A stretch of DNA of 64,000 nt from Corynebacterium marambiense (GTDB lineage Bacteria; Actinomycetota; Actinomycetes; Mycobacteriales; Mycobacteriaceae): assembly GCF_016342275.1 (NCBI RefSeq), contig NZ_JAEIOT010000005.1:434001-498000 (forward strand). Reading direction: 5' to 3'. The translations under genes and the position numbers were made by a program. The notes beneath the pieces were generated by a model. It was given only the letters and a program-made list of their open reading frames with translations, was not told the origin of the DNA and did no database searches. The first letter of the stretch is position 1, and every line of letters begins with the position of its first letter. This document shows positions 17,748-26,315 of this stretch, piece after piece.

Positions 17748-18179
17748 CTACCGCTGCACCACGCGGAAACGGGCGCACACCACTGGTGTGTCCTCGCTGA
17801 TGGTGAAGTGGGGATCGTCGATTGCTTCGCGGTATTCGGTGCTGTGCCAGAACTTTCGGTGTGCGGACGCCCATTCCCGGGCGGTCGTGTACCCCTCGCC
17901 CTCGGCGCGGGCGAACTCATCGTCCACGTCACCGAACGGGCGGATCGCCACATCCGTCGTCTCGATGACGCACACCGGCCGGTCGTCGCTGTCGACCACG
18001 ACCTCACGCGTGTCCACCAGGGCCCGGGGGTCGGTCCCTTCGGCTTCGTGCTCACGCAGCAGGGTGGAGGTAGCGGTCTTGTCGCCGCGGAGAATCGCTG
18101 CGATGAGTGCATCGCGCAACGGTCCCGGGAATGCGAACTCGCAGGTGGCGAGCGTGGGGTCGGGCGGTGTGTCCATCAT
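17748..18179 (-). CDS. ASCH domain protein
   Basis: 143 residues, cytoplasmic. The pattern FAFPGPLRDALIAAILRGDKTATSTL, then DSDDRPVCVIETTDVAIRPFGDVDDEFARAEGEG and a HRKFWH segment is typical of stand-alone ASCH proteins (PUA-like fold), which bind RNA or act as small amidohydrolases on acetylated cytidine in some bacteria. Which applies here is unknown. Two ATG codons start the frame (18179, 18176); no strong ribosome binding site precedes them. Confidence 0.85.
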   Translation of the reverse strand: MMDTPPDPTLATCEFAFPGPLRDALIAAILRGDKTATSTLLREHEAEGTDPRALVDTREVVVDSDDRPVCVIETTDVAIRPFGDVDDEFARAEGEGYTTAREWASAHRKFWHSTEYREAIDDPHFTISEDTPVVCARFRVVQR

Positions 18180-18222
18180 GTGCGGAAATGATATCCCGGA
18201 GCCCGGTGCAGTGTCCGGCGTG

Positions 18223-19341
18223 TTACCCCACGATCAGCTTGTAGTCCTCAGCGATGCGCCGCCTCCAGCAGGCGATGTCGTGGCCTCCGACGAACCTCCT
18301 CGCGATGTGGTTCACTCCGAGTTCGCGCAGACGATCCTCCGCGTGCTCGAAGCCGTGCACCATGAGCCACTCGAGTTCGCCACCGTCGATGATGACCCGG
18401 ATCCGGTCCGGGAGTTTGCGCAGCAACTCCCAGTCCTCGAAGCGGGAGAACGGTGTGGATAGTGCGATGACCCCGGCCACCTGCTCGGGTCGGGTCGCGG
18501 CGGCGTAGAGGGCGCCGAGCCCGCCGTAGGAGGAACCCGCGACGACGGCCCGCGGCGCGCCGGTCTCCCTGGCGACGGTGTCGAGTACCGCCGCCGTGAA
18601 ATCGTCGTTGCGGAGGAGATCGCGATTCCTCGACTCGACGTCTTGGCCGTGGATGATGAACGCGATGTGGGAGGGGATCACATCGAGGGTGGACAGTGCA
18701 GCCATTGCTCCGGCGTTGTGGAACGACGGGCCGTCGAACACAACCAGCGGTACCCCGGTGCCACCGGTCTCCACGAGCCGCATGCACCGCGGTTCGGCAG
18801 CCTCGATGTTCACGGTCCGTGCGGGCCAGCCGGGCTCCTCGCCCGTCGCGTGGTCCATCGCGGCGTCCGGTGCGGAGATCACGGTCGCCGGTGCAGACGA
18901 GTGGTTGATCTCTTCGCCCTCGGGGAGGAGCGCACCCCGAATGAGATCCTTCCACCAGGCGCGCTGTGCGGCACCGGTCGGGGCCACAGGATTCTCGCCC
19001 TCCATCGGCAGGTAGCGGACGCTTCCGCGCCAGCCCTTCGGGACCTTCAGGACGCAGGCGCGGACCTTGGGGACCTCGGGATGCGGGCGCATCAGGCCGG
19101 CCTCGAGGCGCGACCGGTCGGTGATTCCGGAGACATCCGCGAACAGGCTGCGACCGGGAGCCCCCTGGGTGGTGGCCAGGACGAGTGCCCACCCGTCGTC
19201 CTGGGGGACGAATCGTGGGATGTTGGTACAGGCGGTATCGCACAGGACATCGTCGGTGACCGTGTCTAGGGGAAGGGAGTTGTCTTTGATGGGGAAGGGG
19301 CGGGTGCCCGGTTGGACGCGATCGGTGGACAAGCGAATCAC
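18223..19341 (-). CDS. Enterochelin esterase-like alpha/beta hydrolase
   Basis: 372 residues. The C-terminal half is an esterase-D/Fes-type alpha/beta hydrolase: VVFDGPSFHNAG, the nucleophile elbow VAGSSYGGLGALYAA (catalytic Ser) and FVGGHDIACWRRRIAE carrying the probable catalytic His. The N-terminal half (to about residue 170) looks like the enterochelin-esterase N-terminal beta domain. Fes-type enzymes cleave trilactone siderophores in the cytoplasm to free iron; with no siderophore transporter adjacent this role is only a suggestion. The start is a GTG at 19341. No DtxR box was found upstream. Serine ester hydrolases of other substrates share the fold. Confidence 0.75.
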   Translation of the reverse strand: MIRLSTDRVQPGTRPFPIKDNSLPLDTVTDDVLCDTACTNIPRFVPQDDGWALVLATTQGAPGRSLFADVSGITDRSRLEAGLMRPHPEVPKVRACVLKVPKGWRGSVRYLPMEGENPVAPTGAAQRAWWKDLIRGALLPEGEEINHSSAPATVISAPDAAMDHATGEEPGWPARTVNIEAAEPRCMRLVETGGTGVPLVVFDGPSFHNAGAMAALSTLDVIPSHIAFIIHGQDVESRNRDLLRNDDFTAAVLDTVARETGAPRAVVAGSSYGGLGALYAAATRPEQVAGVIALSTPFSRFEDWELLRKLPDRIRVIIDGGELEWLMVHGFEHAEDRLRELGVNHIARRFVGGHDIACWRRRIAEDYKLIVG

Positions 19342-19581
19342 CTCAGGTTGACGGTCGAGTGGGGACGAGCACCCGACTCAGTTCAGGCGTGTGACACTGT
19401 GGTCCACGCATATAGTTCGGTTGTGGCAAGCGTACAAAAATCAGGGGCGTGAAACTAGGGTACATCCGGGAATCCACAGTGAACGGTGATAGCTTTTCGG
19501 TGAACCCGCGATGACCGAGATGGAGACGTGTATCACCTAAATTGTCTGCATGTGTCCCTGGTCACCAGATACACTTGCTGC

Positions 19582-21438
19582 ATGTCTGTTGAACTTGATG
19601 AGGTCCGTGACTTTCTGGCCACCACTGATCCCTTCGCGCAACTGCCGGATGATGTCTTGGACGCCCTGCCCGCACAGATGGACATGCGCTATGTGCGTCG
19701 TGGGGTGACGATCGTCGGGACGGGGGATACCAATGACACACTCCACGTGATCCGGTCCGGTGCCGTGGACATCACCGATGCAGACGGCATCCTCCTGGAT
19801 CGGCGCGGTGCAGGCAGGACCTTCGGGTACTCAACTCTCGTGGGTGACAACGCGGCCTCCCGGTACGACATGATCGCCGTCGAGGACACCCTCCTCCTCG
19901 TCCTTCCGCGTCACGCGTTCGTGGAGCTCGCGGAGGAGCATCCCCAGGTTCGGCGATACTACTCGGGCCAGTCCGCCCGGATCGCAGCGGCGGCCTCGTC
20001 CCTGCGGCAGGACTCAGCCTCCGATGTGCTGAGCACCCTCGTAGGGGACTTCATGGTCACGGAACCCGTGTCGGTGGAGGACGGAGTCTCGGTCCGTGAT
20101 GCCGCCAGGACGATGGAGGGCAACCGCGTCTCGTCCCTTCTCATCACCCGCGGTGGAGATCTCGCGGGAATCGTGACCGACCGGGACATGCGGGGCGGGA
20201 TCGCCGCGGGAACGGACCTGGACGGACCGATCACCGCGATCATGACGGCGGGACCGAAGACGGCGACCTCCGACATGCCCGCCTTCGAGGCGATGCTCCG
20301 CATGGCCGAACGACGCGTCCACCATCTTCCGGTCGTCGATTCGGGTCGCCTCGTCGGGCTGGTCAGCTCCTCCGACATCATGCGGCTGCTGCGCCACGAC
20401 CCGATCTACCTCACCGCGGATCTCTCCAAGCGCAACACCCTGGAGGAGCTGAAGGAGGTCTACGACAACGCCCACGACGTGGCCGTCCGGTTCATCGAAC
20501 GGGGCGCCAGCTCGGAGGAGGTCACCGGGCTGCTCACCGTCGCCGCCGATGGCCTGGCCAGGCGCCTGTTGCAGCTCGGCGAGGAGAAGTTCGGCGAGCC
20601 ACCGGTCCCGTACGCCTTCGTCGTCGTCGGCTCGCAGGGGCGCCGCGGCATGGGGCTGGCGAGTGACCAGGACAACGCGATGGTGCTCGACGACTCCTTC
20701 GATGAGGCAGAACACGGACGGTACTTCGCAGATCTCGCGACCTACGTGTGCGAGGGCCTGGCCGCAGCTGGTCAGGTGCTCTGCCCGGGCAACATGATGG
20801 CGATGAACCCGGACTGGCGGATGACGGTCTCGACGTGGATCTCCACGTTCCACAACTGGATCACCGCACCCGAGCCGGACGCCCTGCTCCACGCACAGAC
20901 CTTCTTCGATTTCCGCGCGATCCACGGCGAGGAGAGACTCGCAGAGGAGGTACACGCGTTCGCCGTCCAGCAGGCCAGGGGCGCACAGCGGATGCACGCG
21001 CACCTCGGCGCGCTCGCGGCCCGCCGCGAACCGCCGCTGGGGCTCTTCCGTGGCCTGGTGGTGGACCGCTCCGGGGAGTACGCGAACACCCTCGACGTGA
21101 AGAAGGGCGGTACCGCCGCGATCGTCCAGATGGCCCGGTTGTTCGCGCTCGCCAGCGGAATCGACGCCGTGGGTACCCGTCCACGCCTCAAGCTCGCCGC
21201 CGGGAAGGGGGCGGTGTCCACGGGCGGTGCCGAGGAACTCATCGACGCCTTCGACTTCCTCAACACAATCGCCCTCAAACAGCAGGCGGAGCAGGTGCGG
21301 CGGGGGGAGGAGCCGAACTACCACATCAACCCGAAGGCGCTGGGCAGGCTCGATTCCGAGCACCTGCGCGACGCGTTCCAGATCATCAAGAACATGCAGA
21401 ACGCACTGGCGACGAAGTACCCGGTCAGGAGCATCTGA
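19582..21438 (+). CDS. Cyclic-nucleotide-binding / CBS / DUF294 putative nucleotidyltransferase
   Basis: 618 residues with four parts: a cNMP-binding domain (about 10-125, ending with FVELAEEHPQ), a CBS pair (about 155-275, with VTDRDMRGGI and VVDSGRLVGLVSSSDIMRL), a DUF294 nucleotidyltransferase-like domain around 345-375 (VVGSQGRRGMGLASDQDNAMV, as in GlnD) and a DUF294 C-terminal helical domain to the end. The GS...D.D motif is intact, so nucleotidyl transfer is possible. The ATG at 19582 is chosen by domain start; an upstream TTG would add 18 residues. The stop overlaps the start of the exonuclease gene, so the two are translationally coupled. Confidence 0.88.
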   Translation: MSVELDEVRDFLATTDPFAQLPDDVLDALPAQMDMRYVRRGVTIVGTGDTNDTLHVIRSGAVDITDADGILLDRRGAGRTFGYSTLVGDNAASRYDMIAVEDTLLLVLPRHAFVELAEEHPQVRRYYSGQSARIAAAASSLRQDSASDVLSTLVGDFMVTEPVSVEDGVSVRDAARTMEGNRVSSLLITRGGDLAGIVTDRDMRGGIAAGTDLDGPITAIMTAGPKTATSDMPAFEAMLRMAERRVHHLPVVDSGRLVGLVSSSDIMRLLRHDPIYLTADLSKRNTLEELKEVYDNAHDVAVRFIERGASSEEVTGLLTVAADGLARRLLQLGEEKFGEPPVPYAFVVVGSQGRRGMGLASDQDNAMVLDDSFDEAEHGRYFADLATYVCEGLAAAGQVLCPGNMMAMNPDWRMTVSTWISTFHNWITAPEPDALLHAQTFFDFRAIHGEERLAEEVHAFAVQQARGAQRMHAHLGALAARREPPLGLFRGLVVDRSGEYANTLDVKKGGTAAIVQMARLFALASGIDAVGTRPRLKLAAGKGAVSTGGAEELIDAFDFLNTIALKQQAEQVRRGEEPNYHINPKALGRLDSEHLRDAFQIIKNMQNALATKYPVRSI

Positions 21439-22103
21439 TGTTCGGTCTGGACAAGCGCTCCCGCACGGTACGCGCCGCGACCGGCCCGTTGGCGGAGTTT
21501 TACCGGAGCAGTTTCCCGGTTCCCTCCGACAAACTGGACACCTTGCCGTTGCTCGCCGTCGACGTGGAGACCACCGGGCTCACCCCGGGAAAGGACCGGC
21601 TGCTGTCCATCGGCTGGGTCCCGGTCAACGGCAGGTCCATCGACCTCGCCGGAGCCGGGCACGTCGTGCTCCGCGGAACCGAGGGGGACGGCTCGGTGGG
21701 GGAGTCCGCCACCGTCCACGGCCTGACCGATGACGCCGTCGCCGCGGGCGAGGATCCGGCCGAGGCGGTGACGAAACTGTTGCGTGCGCTTGCCGGGCGG
21801 GTCATGCTCGTCCACTACGCCCACATGGAGCAGGGGTTCCTCGGGTACGCGTGCAGGCGGCACTTTGGTGCCGACCTGATGGTCCCGATCGTGGACACCT
21901 TCACCGTGGAACGCCGACACATGGAACGCATGGGAACCTATCCGAGGGGTGAAGATCTGCGCCTGCCCCGGGTGCGTGGGCGCTACGGGTTGCCGTTGTA
22001 CCGGAGCCACAATGCACTCACGGACGCGCTGGCGTGCGCTGAGCTCTATCTGGCCCTCGCGGCGAACGCCCGGGGTGACACGATGAAGACGATGCAGCCC
22101 TGA
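21438..22103 (+). CDS. DnaQ-like DEDD 3'-5' exonuclease
   Basis: 221 residues. Exo I motif is LAVDVETTGL (Asp42, Glu44), a middle motif is HYAHMEQGFL with a DTF, and Exo III is SHNALTDALACAELYLA, giving the DEDDh arrangement of DNA polymerase III epsilon-like exonucleases. The ATG overlaps the preceding stop (TGATG). The pairing of a CBS-DUF294 protein with a DnaQ-like exonuclease recurs in other bacteria, which suggests that one controls the other, but the substrate (RNA, DNA or nucleotide) is unknown. Confidence 0.88.
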   Translation: MFGLDKRSRTVRAATGPLAEFYRSSFPVPSDKLDTLPLLAVDVETTGLTPGKDRLLSIGWVPVNGRSIDLAGAGHVVLRGTEGDGSVGESATVHGLTDDAVAAGEDPAEAVTKLLRALAGRVMLVHYAHMEQGFLGYACRRHFGADLMVPIVDTFTVERRHMERMGTYPRGEDLRLPRVRGRYGLPLYRSHNALTDALACAELYLALAANARGDTMKTMQP

Positions 22104-22189
22104 ACCCGGTTTACTACCTAGATACAGAGGGACATCCATTGTCACTGGGGGTCTGAAGCTACCCCATATTCGGTTAGTAGGCCCCACCT

Positions 22190-22810
22190 CTAGATCCACC
22201 CCAGGTCCCGCGCGGTGACGGCAGCCTCCATCCGGTTGGCAGCGTGGGTCTTGGCTATCGCGCGACTCAGGTGATTACGTACCGTCCCCTGGGTCAGGTG
22301 CACGCTCCCCGCTATGTCGGCTACCGTCGCCCCGGTGAGCGCCAGACGGAGCAATTCGGCCTCGCGCTCGGTCAACGGGCTGTGCCCGGCGGCGAGTGAG
22401 TCCCGGGCGAGAGCGGGGTCGATCACGGTAAGCCCGGCGTGGATGCGGCGGATCGCTTCGGCGAGTTCCTCCGCCGGGGAGTCCTTCACCATGAAGCCGC
22501 TGGCCCCGGAGTCCATCGCGCGGCGCAGATACCCGGCGCGCCCGAAGGTGGTGAGTATCAGCACGCGCGGTGCACCATCCAGCGCGCGGATCTCCCGGGT
22601 CGCCGTGATCCCGTCCGTCCCGGGCATCTCTATGTCGAGCAGGCACACGTCGGGCCGGTGTCGGGCGGAGAGATCGACGGCGGCGGCGCCGTCGCCGCAG
22701 TCGGCGATGACGTTGATGTCGCGTTCGAGGTTGAGCAGGGCCACGAGTGCTCCCCGGACGAGCGCCTGGTCTTCGGCGATGAGGACGCGGATGCTGTCTG
22801 TCACGGCCAT
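22190..22810 (-). CDS. NarL/LuxR-type response regulator (system 1)
   Basis: 206 residues. Receiver domain: VLIAEDQALVRGALVALL, phospho-acceptor Asp in CLLDIEMPGTDG, LTTFGRAGYLRRAMDSGASGFMVKD with the conserved Lys. The C-terminal LuxR helix-turn-helix is LTEREAELLRLALTGATVADIAGSVHLTQGTVRNHLSRAIAKT in pattern. It overlaps the 3' end of the adjacent histidine kinase gene, so the two form one unit. Closely related to the regulator at 25701-26315. Probably regulates the neighbouring ABC transporter. Confidence 0.92.
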   Translation of the reverse strand: MAVTDSIRVLIAEDQALVRGALVALLNLERDINVIADCGDGAAAVDLSARHRPDVCLLDIEMPGTDGITATREIRALDGAPRVLILTTFGRAGYLRRAMDSGASGFMVKDSPAEELAEAIRRIHAGLTVIDPALARDSLAAGHSPLTEREAELLRLALTGATVADIAGSVHLTQGTVRNHLSRAIAKTHAANRMEAAVTARDLGWI

Positions 22811-23883
22811 GTCGCCTCCACTGTCGTCCCCGAGTTCTCCCCGCTATCCACGGTGAATGTCCCGCCGGTTGATTCGACGCGGCTCCGCATCGAGCGCAGC
22901 CCGTTACCTCTCTGCTCCGGGTCGGCCCGGAACCCGGTGCCGTCGTCGGCGACCACGAGCCTGCGTGGGGCGACGGTGACCCGGCAGGTCCGTGCCCGGG
23001 AGTGGCGGACGACGTTCGTGGTGGCCTCCCGGACGACCCAGGCCATCGGTTTCTCCACGTCCTCGTCGACCGGCGGGTTCGCGGGCAGGTCGGCGCGGAT
23101 GCCCGCGGCCCCGAGAATGTCCGCGGCACTGGACAGCTCGAAGTCCAGCGACGACTCCCGCAGTCCCGCCACGACGCTGCGGAGTTCGTTCAGCGCCCGC
23201 CGGGTCAGCTCACGGGATTCCGCGATCTCGTCGCGTGCATCCTCCGGTGCCGCGTCGACGAGACGCTCGGCGAGCTGGAGTTTGACGGTGACGGCGGTGA
23301 GCGTCTGCCCGACGGTGTCGTGCATGTCGTGGGCGAGGCGCTCCCGTTCCGTGAGGATCGCGAGCTTGTTCTGCGTCTCGGCCTCCCGCAGTCCGAGGTA
23401 CCGGTAGTGCTGGGTGAGGATCATCGCCCAGCCGAGGATGATGATCCCGATGGACATCGGCACCGGGTTCTCCATCCCGGCCAGGAAGAACACCACGACG
23501 GACCCGCCGATCAGGGGTGCACTCACCAGGATCGGCAGGGCGATCCCGGCCCACGCGACCGGGTAGTAGAGCATGCCGACCGCGGTGTGTCCGATGAGGA
23601 GCCAGTTGAGTACCGTGAGCCCGAGCAGACCGGTCAGGCCCATGAGCGACCGGCGCCGGGTCATCGGGGAGGCCCGCTTCGTCAGGAGGAACCCGTACAG
23701 GGCGACGTAGAGAGCGCCGAAGACGAGGATGGTGGTCACGGACGCCACTCGCACCCACACCGGGTGATCCCCGGTGAGGGCCTTGGCGATGGCCGGGGCG
23801 AGGAACACCAGCCAGAGGGCGGTGGTCAGCGCCGCGGGGACGGAGATCAGGTCCCGCCGGCCAGCACTGGTGGTGGAGTTCAC
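22801..23883 (-). CDS. Sensor histidine kinase, HisKA_3 type (system 1)
   Basis: 360 residues. Several membrane helices occupy the first half (ALTTALWLVFLAPAIA, ITILVFGALYVALYGFL, VFFLAGMENP). The dimerisation/phospho-acceptor motif is RERLAHDMHDTVGQTLTAV (phospho-His) and the ATPase domain has WVVREATTNVVRHS and VADDGTGFR...NGLRSMRSRVE. GTG at 23883 overlaps the permease stop (GTGA), supporting this start and co-transcription with the ABC genes. NarX/LiaS-like kinases without a large outer domain usually sense membrane stress or drugs. Confidence 0.9.
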   Translation of the reverse strand: MNSTTSAGRRDLISVPAALTTALWLVFLAPAIAKALTGDHPVWVRVASVTTILVFGALYVALYGFLLTKRASPMTRRRSLMGLTGLLGLTVLNWLLIGHTAVGMLYYPVAWAGIALPILVSAPLIGGSVVVFFLAGMENPVPMSIGIIILGWAMILTQHYRYLGLREAETQNKLAILTERERLAHDMHDTVGQTLTAVTVKLQLAERLVDAAPEDARDEIAESRELTRRALNELRSVVAGLRESSLDFELSSAADILGAAGIRADLPANPPVDEDVEKPMAWVVREATTNVVRHSRARTCRVTVAPRRLVVADDGTGFRADPEQRGNGLRSMRSRVESTGGTFTVDSGENSGTTVEATWP

Positions 23884-24641
23884 CTGCGCAGCCCTCTGCG
23901 GTGACCGAGCCACGCGAGCGCGACGAAGATGAGCGTCCATGCCCCCATGTTAAGGATGAGCTGCCACAGCGGGAACAATTGGTTGTCCGCCCCGCCGCCG
24001 GTGCCGGGACTCAGGTACCAGATGACCGAGCGGGTGAGCATGCCCGGTCCGAACATCGGGGTGAAGCGCGCGAGGTCCAGGAGCATGCCCTCGAGCGGCA
24101 GGAAGAGGTTGCCCATGAACGCGATGAGCATCATGATCAATCCCATGTAGCGGGTGACCGTGGACCCGGAGAACCAGAGTCCCATCATGAGGCCGAAGAG
24201 ACCGAAGATCACGGCGCCGACGAGGCAGCAGGTGCCGACAGCGAACCACATGCTGACCGGGGCCTCGGCACCACGCAGTGGGGAGATCGCCGCGATCGCG
24301 AGGATCGGCACGACGGACACCACCAACGTGATGAGTAGCTTCACCGCAATGTAGCGGTTCATCCCCAGGCGGGTGAGCGCGATGGCCCGCAGCCAGTTCG
24401 TGTCCCGTTCCGCCGTGATCGTCGCGCCCTCGTTCGCGGCGACGGTCGCCGTGCCGTAGAGCGCGATGGACATGGCGACGATAAAGTGCAGGTTCGCGAC
24501 CGGCCCGGCAGGGGTATTCCACTGTCCGGTGTCGAAGGTGACACCCAGGTACACCGCCACTGGGAGGAATACCGCGGCGAGCATGATGGAGATGTCGGTG
24601 AGTGTGTAGCGGAGGAGGCGGTTGAGGAAGGTCGTTGTCAT
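23880..24641 (-). CDS. ABC-2 type transporter permease
   Basis: 253 residues with about six membrane helices (ISIMLAAVFLPVAVYLG, ANLHFIVAMSIALYGTA, VKLLITLVVSVVPILAIAAI, FAVGTCCLVGAVIFGLFGLMMG and others). It is the membrane partner of the ATPase at 24655-25605, 13 bases upstream on the same strand. The TITAERDTNWLRAIALTRL segment after the second helix is a coupling-helix region typical of ABC-2 exporters. Probably exports or resists an antimicrobial or lipid-like compound. Confidence 0.9.
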   Translation of the reverse strand: MTTTFLNRLLRYTLTDISIMLAAVFLPVAVYLGVTFDTGQWNTPAGPVANLHFIVAMSIALYGTATVAANEGATITAERDTNWLRAIALTRLGMNRYIAVKLLITLVVSVVPILAIAAISPLRGAEAPVSMWFAVGTCCLVGAVIFGLFGLMMGLWFSGSTVTRYMGLIMMLIAFMGNLFLPLEGMLLDLARFTPMFGPGMLTRSVIWYLSPGTGGGADNQLFPLWQLILNMGAWTLIFVALAWLGHRRGLRR

Positions 24642-24654
24642 GGTCGGCTGCCTT

Positions 24655-25605
24655 TCAGTGTGTGCTGTGCGTGTCGACGCCCGCAGCCGTCGGGTGGGCC
24701 GTGGGCTCGGCGGTGAGCTCGAGGAAGACCTGCTCGAGGGACGGCTGGTGGATGATCAGGTCCCGGGCGCCCGGGATCCGGAGGAGCCGGCGGGCGAGCT
24801 CATCCGAGTGGCCGGGTGCGACGGTGATGCGGTCACCGTCCACCCGGGCGTCGAGACCGGTGCATGCGAGGGACACAGCCTCTGGTGGTGCTCCAGTGAT
24901 CGTGACCGTCCGCGCCCTGGCCCCCAGGAGGTCGCGCACCGACCCGTCGGAGATGATCCTCCCGTGTGCCATCACCACGACGCGTTCCGCGTGTTCCTCC
25001 GCCTCGGCGAGGTAGTGCGTGGCGAAGATGATCGTCCGCCCGGCGTCCGCGTCCCGGGAGATCGCTGCCCAGAACTCGCGCCGGGCACCAGTGTCCATGC
25101 CCGTGGTCGGCTCGTCGAGGATGATCAGGTCGGGATCCGCGATCAGGGAGACCGCGAACTTGATGCGCTGCTGTTCCCCGCCCGAGCAGTTCTTCACCCG
25201 GCGCTTCATCAGCCCGGTGATCCCCGCCCGTTCGGCGACCTCGTTGACGCGCCCCGTCTCCACGCCCTGGGCGGCGGCGATGAGCAGCAGGGTCCTCTGC
25301 ACCGTCAGGTAGGGATTGAGTCCGCCCGACTGGGGGACGCAGGCGATCCGCCCGCTGCCGGTGACCGCGGACGGCTGCTGTCCGAACACCCGGATGGACC
25401 CGCCCCCGGGTGTGGAGAACCCGCAGATCATGTCGATGAGGGTCGTCTTGCCCGCGCCGTTGGGGCCGAGCAGGGCGACGATCTCGCCGGCGTTGATCTC
25501 CAGGGTGACGTCGTCGACGGCCCGGACCGTGCGGTCGCACGATCCGAAGGTCCTCGTCACTCCGGAGACCGAGATGACTGGTGTGGTGGGGTCTGTGCTT
25601 CTCAT
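24655..25605 (-). CDS. ABC transporter ATP-binding protein
   Basis: 316 residues. Walker A LLGPNGAGKTTL, Q-loop CVPQSGGL, signature NCSGGEQQR (Cys/Asn replacing the usual L-S at its start), Walker B LIILDEPTTGMD, then the H-loop FATHYLAEAEEH. The C-terminal 90 residues form the regulatory extension seen in drug-exporting ABC-2 ATPases. First gene of the ABC-permease-kinase-regulator operon; ATG at 25605. The region 25606-25700 before the second regulator carries no gene. Confidence 0.93.
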   Translation of the reverse strand: MRSTDPTTPVISVSGVTRTFGSCDRTVRAVDDVTLEINAGEIVALLGPNGAGKTTLIDMICGFSTPGGGSIRVFGQQPSAVTGSGRIACVPQSGGLNPYLTVQRTLLLIAAAQGVETGRVNEVAERAGITGLMKRRVKNCSGGEQQRIKFAVSLIADPDLIILDEPTTGMDTGARREFWAAISRDADAGRTIIFATHYLAEAEEHAERVVVMAHGRIISDGSVRDLLGARARTVTITGAPPEAVSLACTGLDARVDGDRITVAPGHSDELARRLLRIPGARDLIIHQPSLEQVFLELTAEPTAHPTAAGVDTHSTH

Positions 25606-25700
25606 GGCCCCAGTGTCGTCCGCGCGCCGGGTGTTCCGGATCCCCGGAATGTCACCACCTGGAGGTGACAGATGTCATGGCCCGTTGATCGGGTGCGGAA

Positions 25701-26315
25701 CTAGATCCAGCCGTGTTCGCGGGCGGTGACGGCGGCTTCTGTCCGGGTGACGGCGTGGGTTTTCGCCATCGCGTGACTGATGTGGTTGCGCACGGTACCG
25801 GGGGAGAGCCCCAGATGTCCGGCGATTCCCGCGACGGTGTCTCCGGTCAGGCTCAGTCGGAGGACGTCGCACTCGCGTGCGGTCAGGGGATTGGTTCCGG
25901 AGGAAAGTGACTCCCGGGCGAGCACGGGGTCGATCGCCCGGAGCCCCCGGTGGACCCGGCGGACCGCCTCCGCGAGTTCGCCCGCGGGTGCCGTCTTCAC
26001 GGTGAACCCGGAGGCACCGGCGTCGAGAGCCCGCTTCAGGTACCCGATCCGCCCGAAGGTGGTGACGATGAGTACCTTCGGCGGGTTCGGGAGCGCACGG
26101 ATCGCCTGCGTCGCGGTGAGTCCGTCCATGCCGGGCATCTCGATGTCGAGCAGGCACACGTGGGGTTCCAGACGTCGCGCGGCGTCAACGGTTTCGGCGC
26201 CGTCCGCGCATTCGGCGACGACCTCGATGTCGGCCTGCAGGGACAGCAGCGCGGCGACCGCGCCCCGGACGAGTGCCTGATCGTCGGCGATGATGATCCG
26301 TATCCGCCCGGTCAT
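25701..26315 (-). CDS. NarL/LuxR-type response regulator (system 2)
   Basis: 204 residues. It begins MTGRIRIIIADDQALVRGAVAAL and shares most motifs with the regulator at 22190-22810: CLLDIEMPGMDG (phospho-Asp), LIVTTFGRIGYLKRALDAGASGF, and LTARECDVLRLSLTGDTVAGIAGHLGLSPGTVRNH. ATG at 26315 overlaps the kinase stop (ATGA). The extent of likeness indicates that the two regulator-kinase pairs arose by duplication. Confidence 0.92.
   Translation of the reverse strand: MTGRIRIIIADDQALVRGAVAALLSLQADIEVVAECADGAETVDAARRLEPHVCLLDIEMPGMDGLTATQAIRALPNPPKVLIVTTFGRIGYLKRALDAGASGFTVKTAPAGELAEAVRRVHRGLRAIDPVLARESLSSGTNPLTARECDVLRLSLTGDTVAGIAGHLGLSPGTVRNHISHAMAKTHAVTRTEAAVTAREHGWI

Noticed and set aside
19342..19581. 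DtxR iron box upstream of the Fes-like esterase
   Set aside because: No sequence close to the 19-bp DtxR palindrome is present in the 240-base region.
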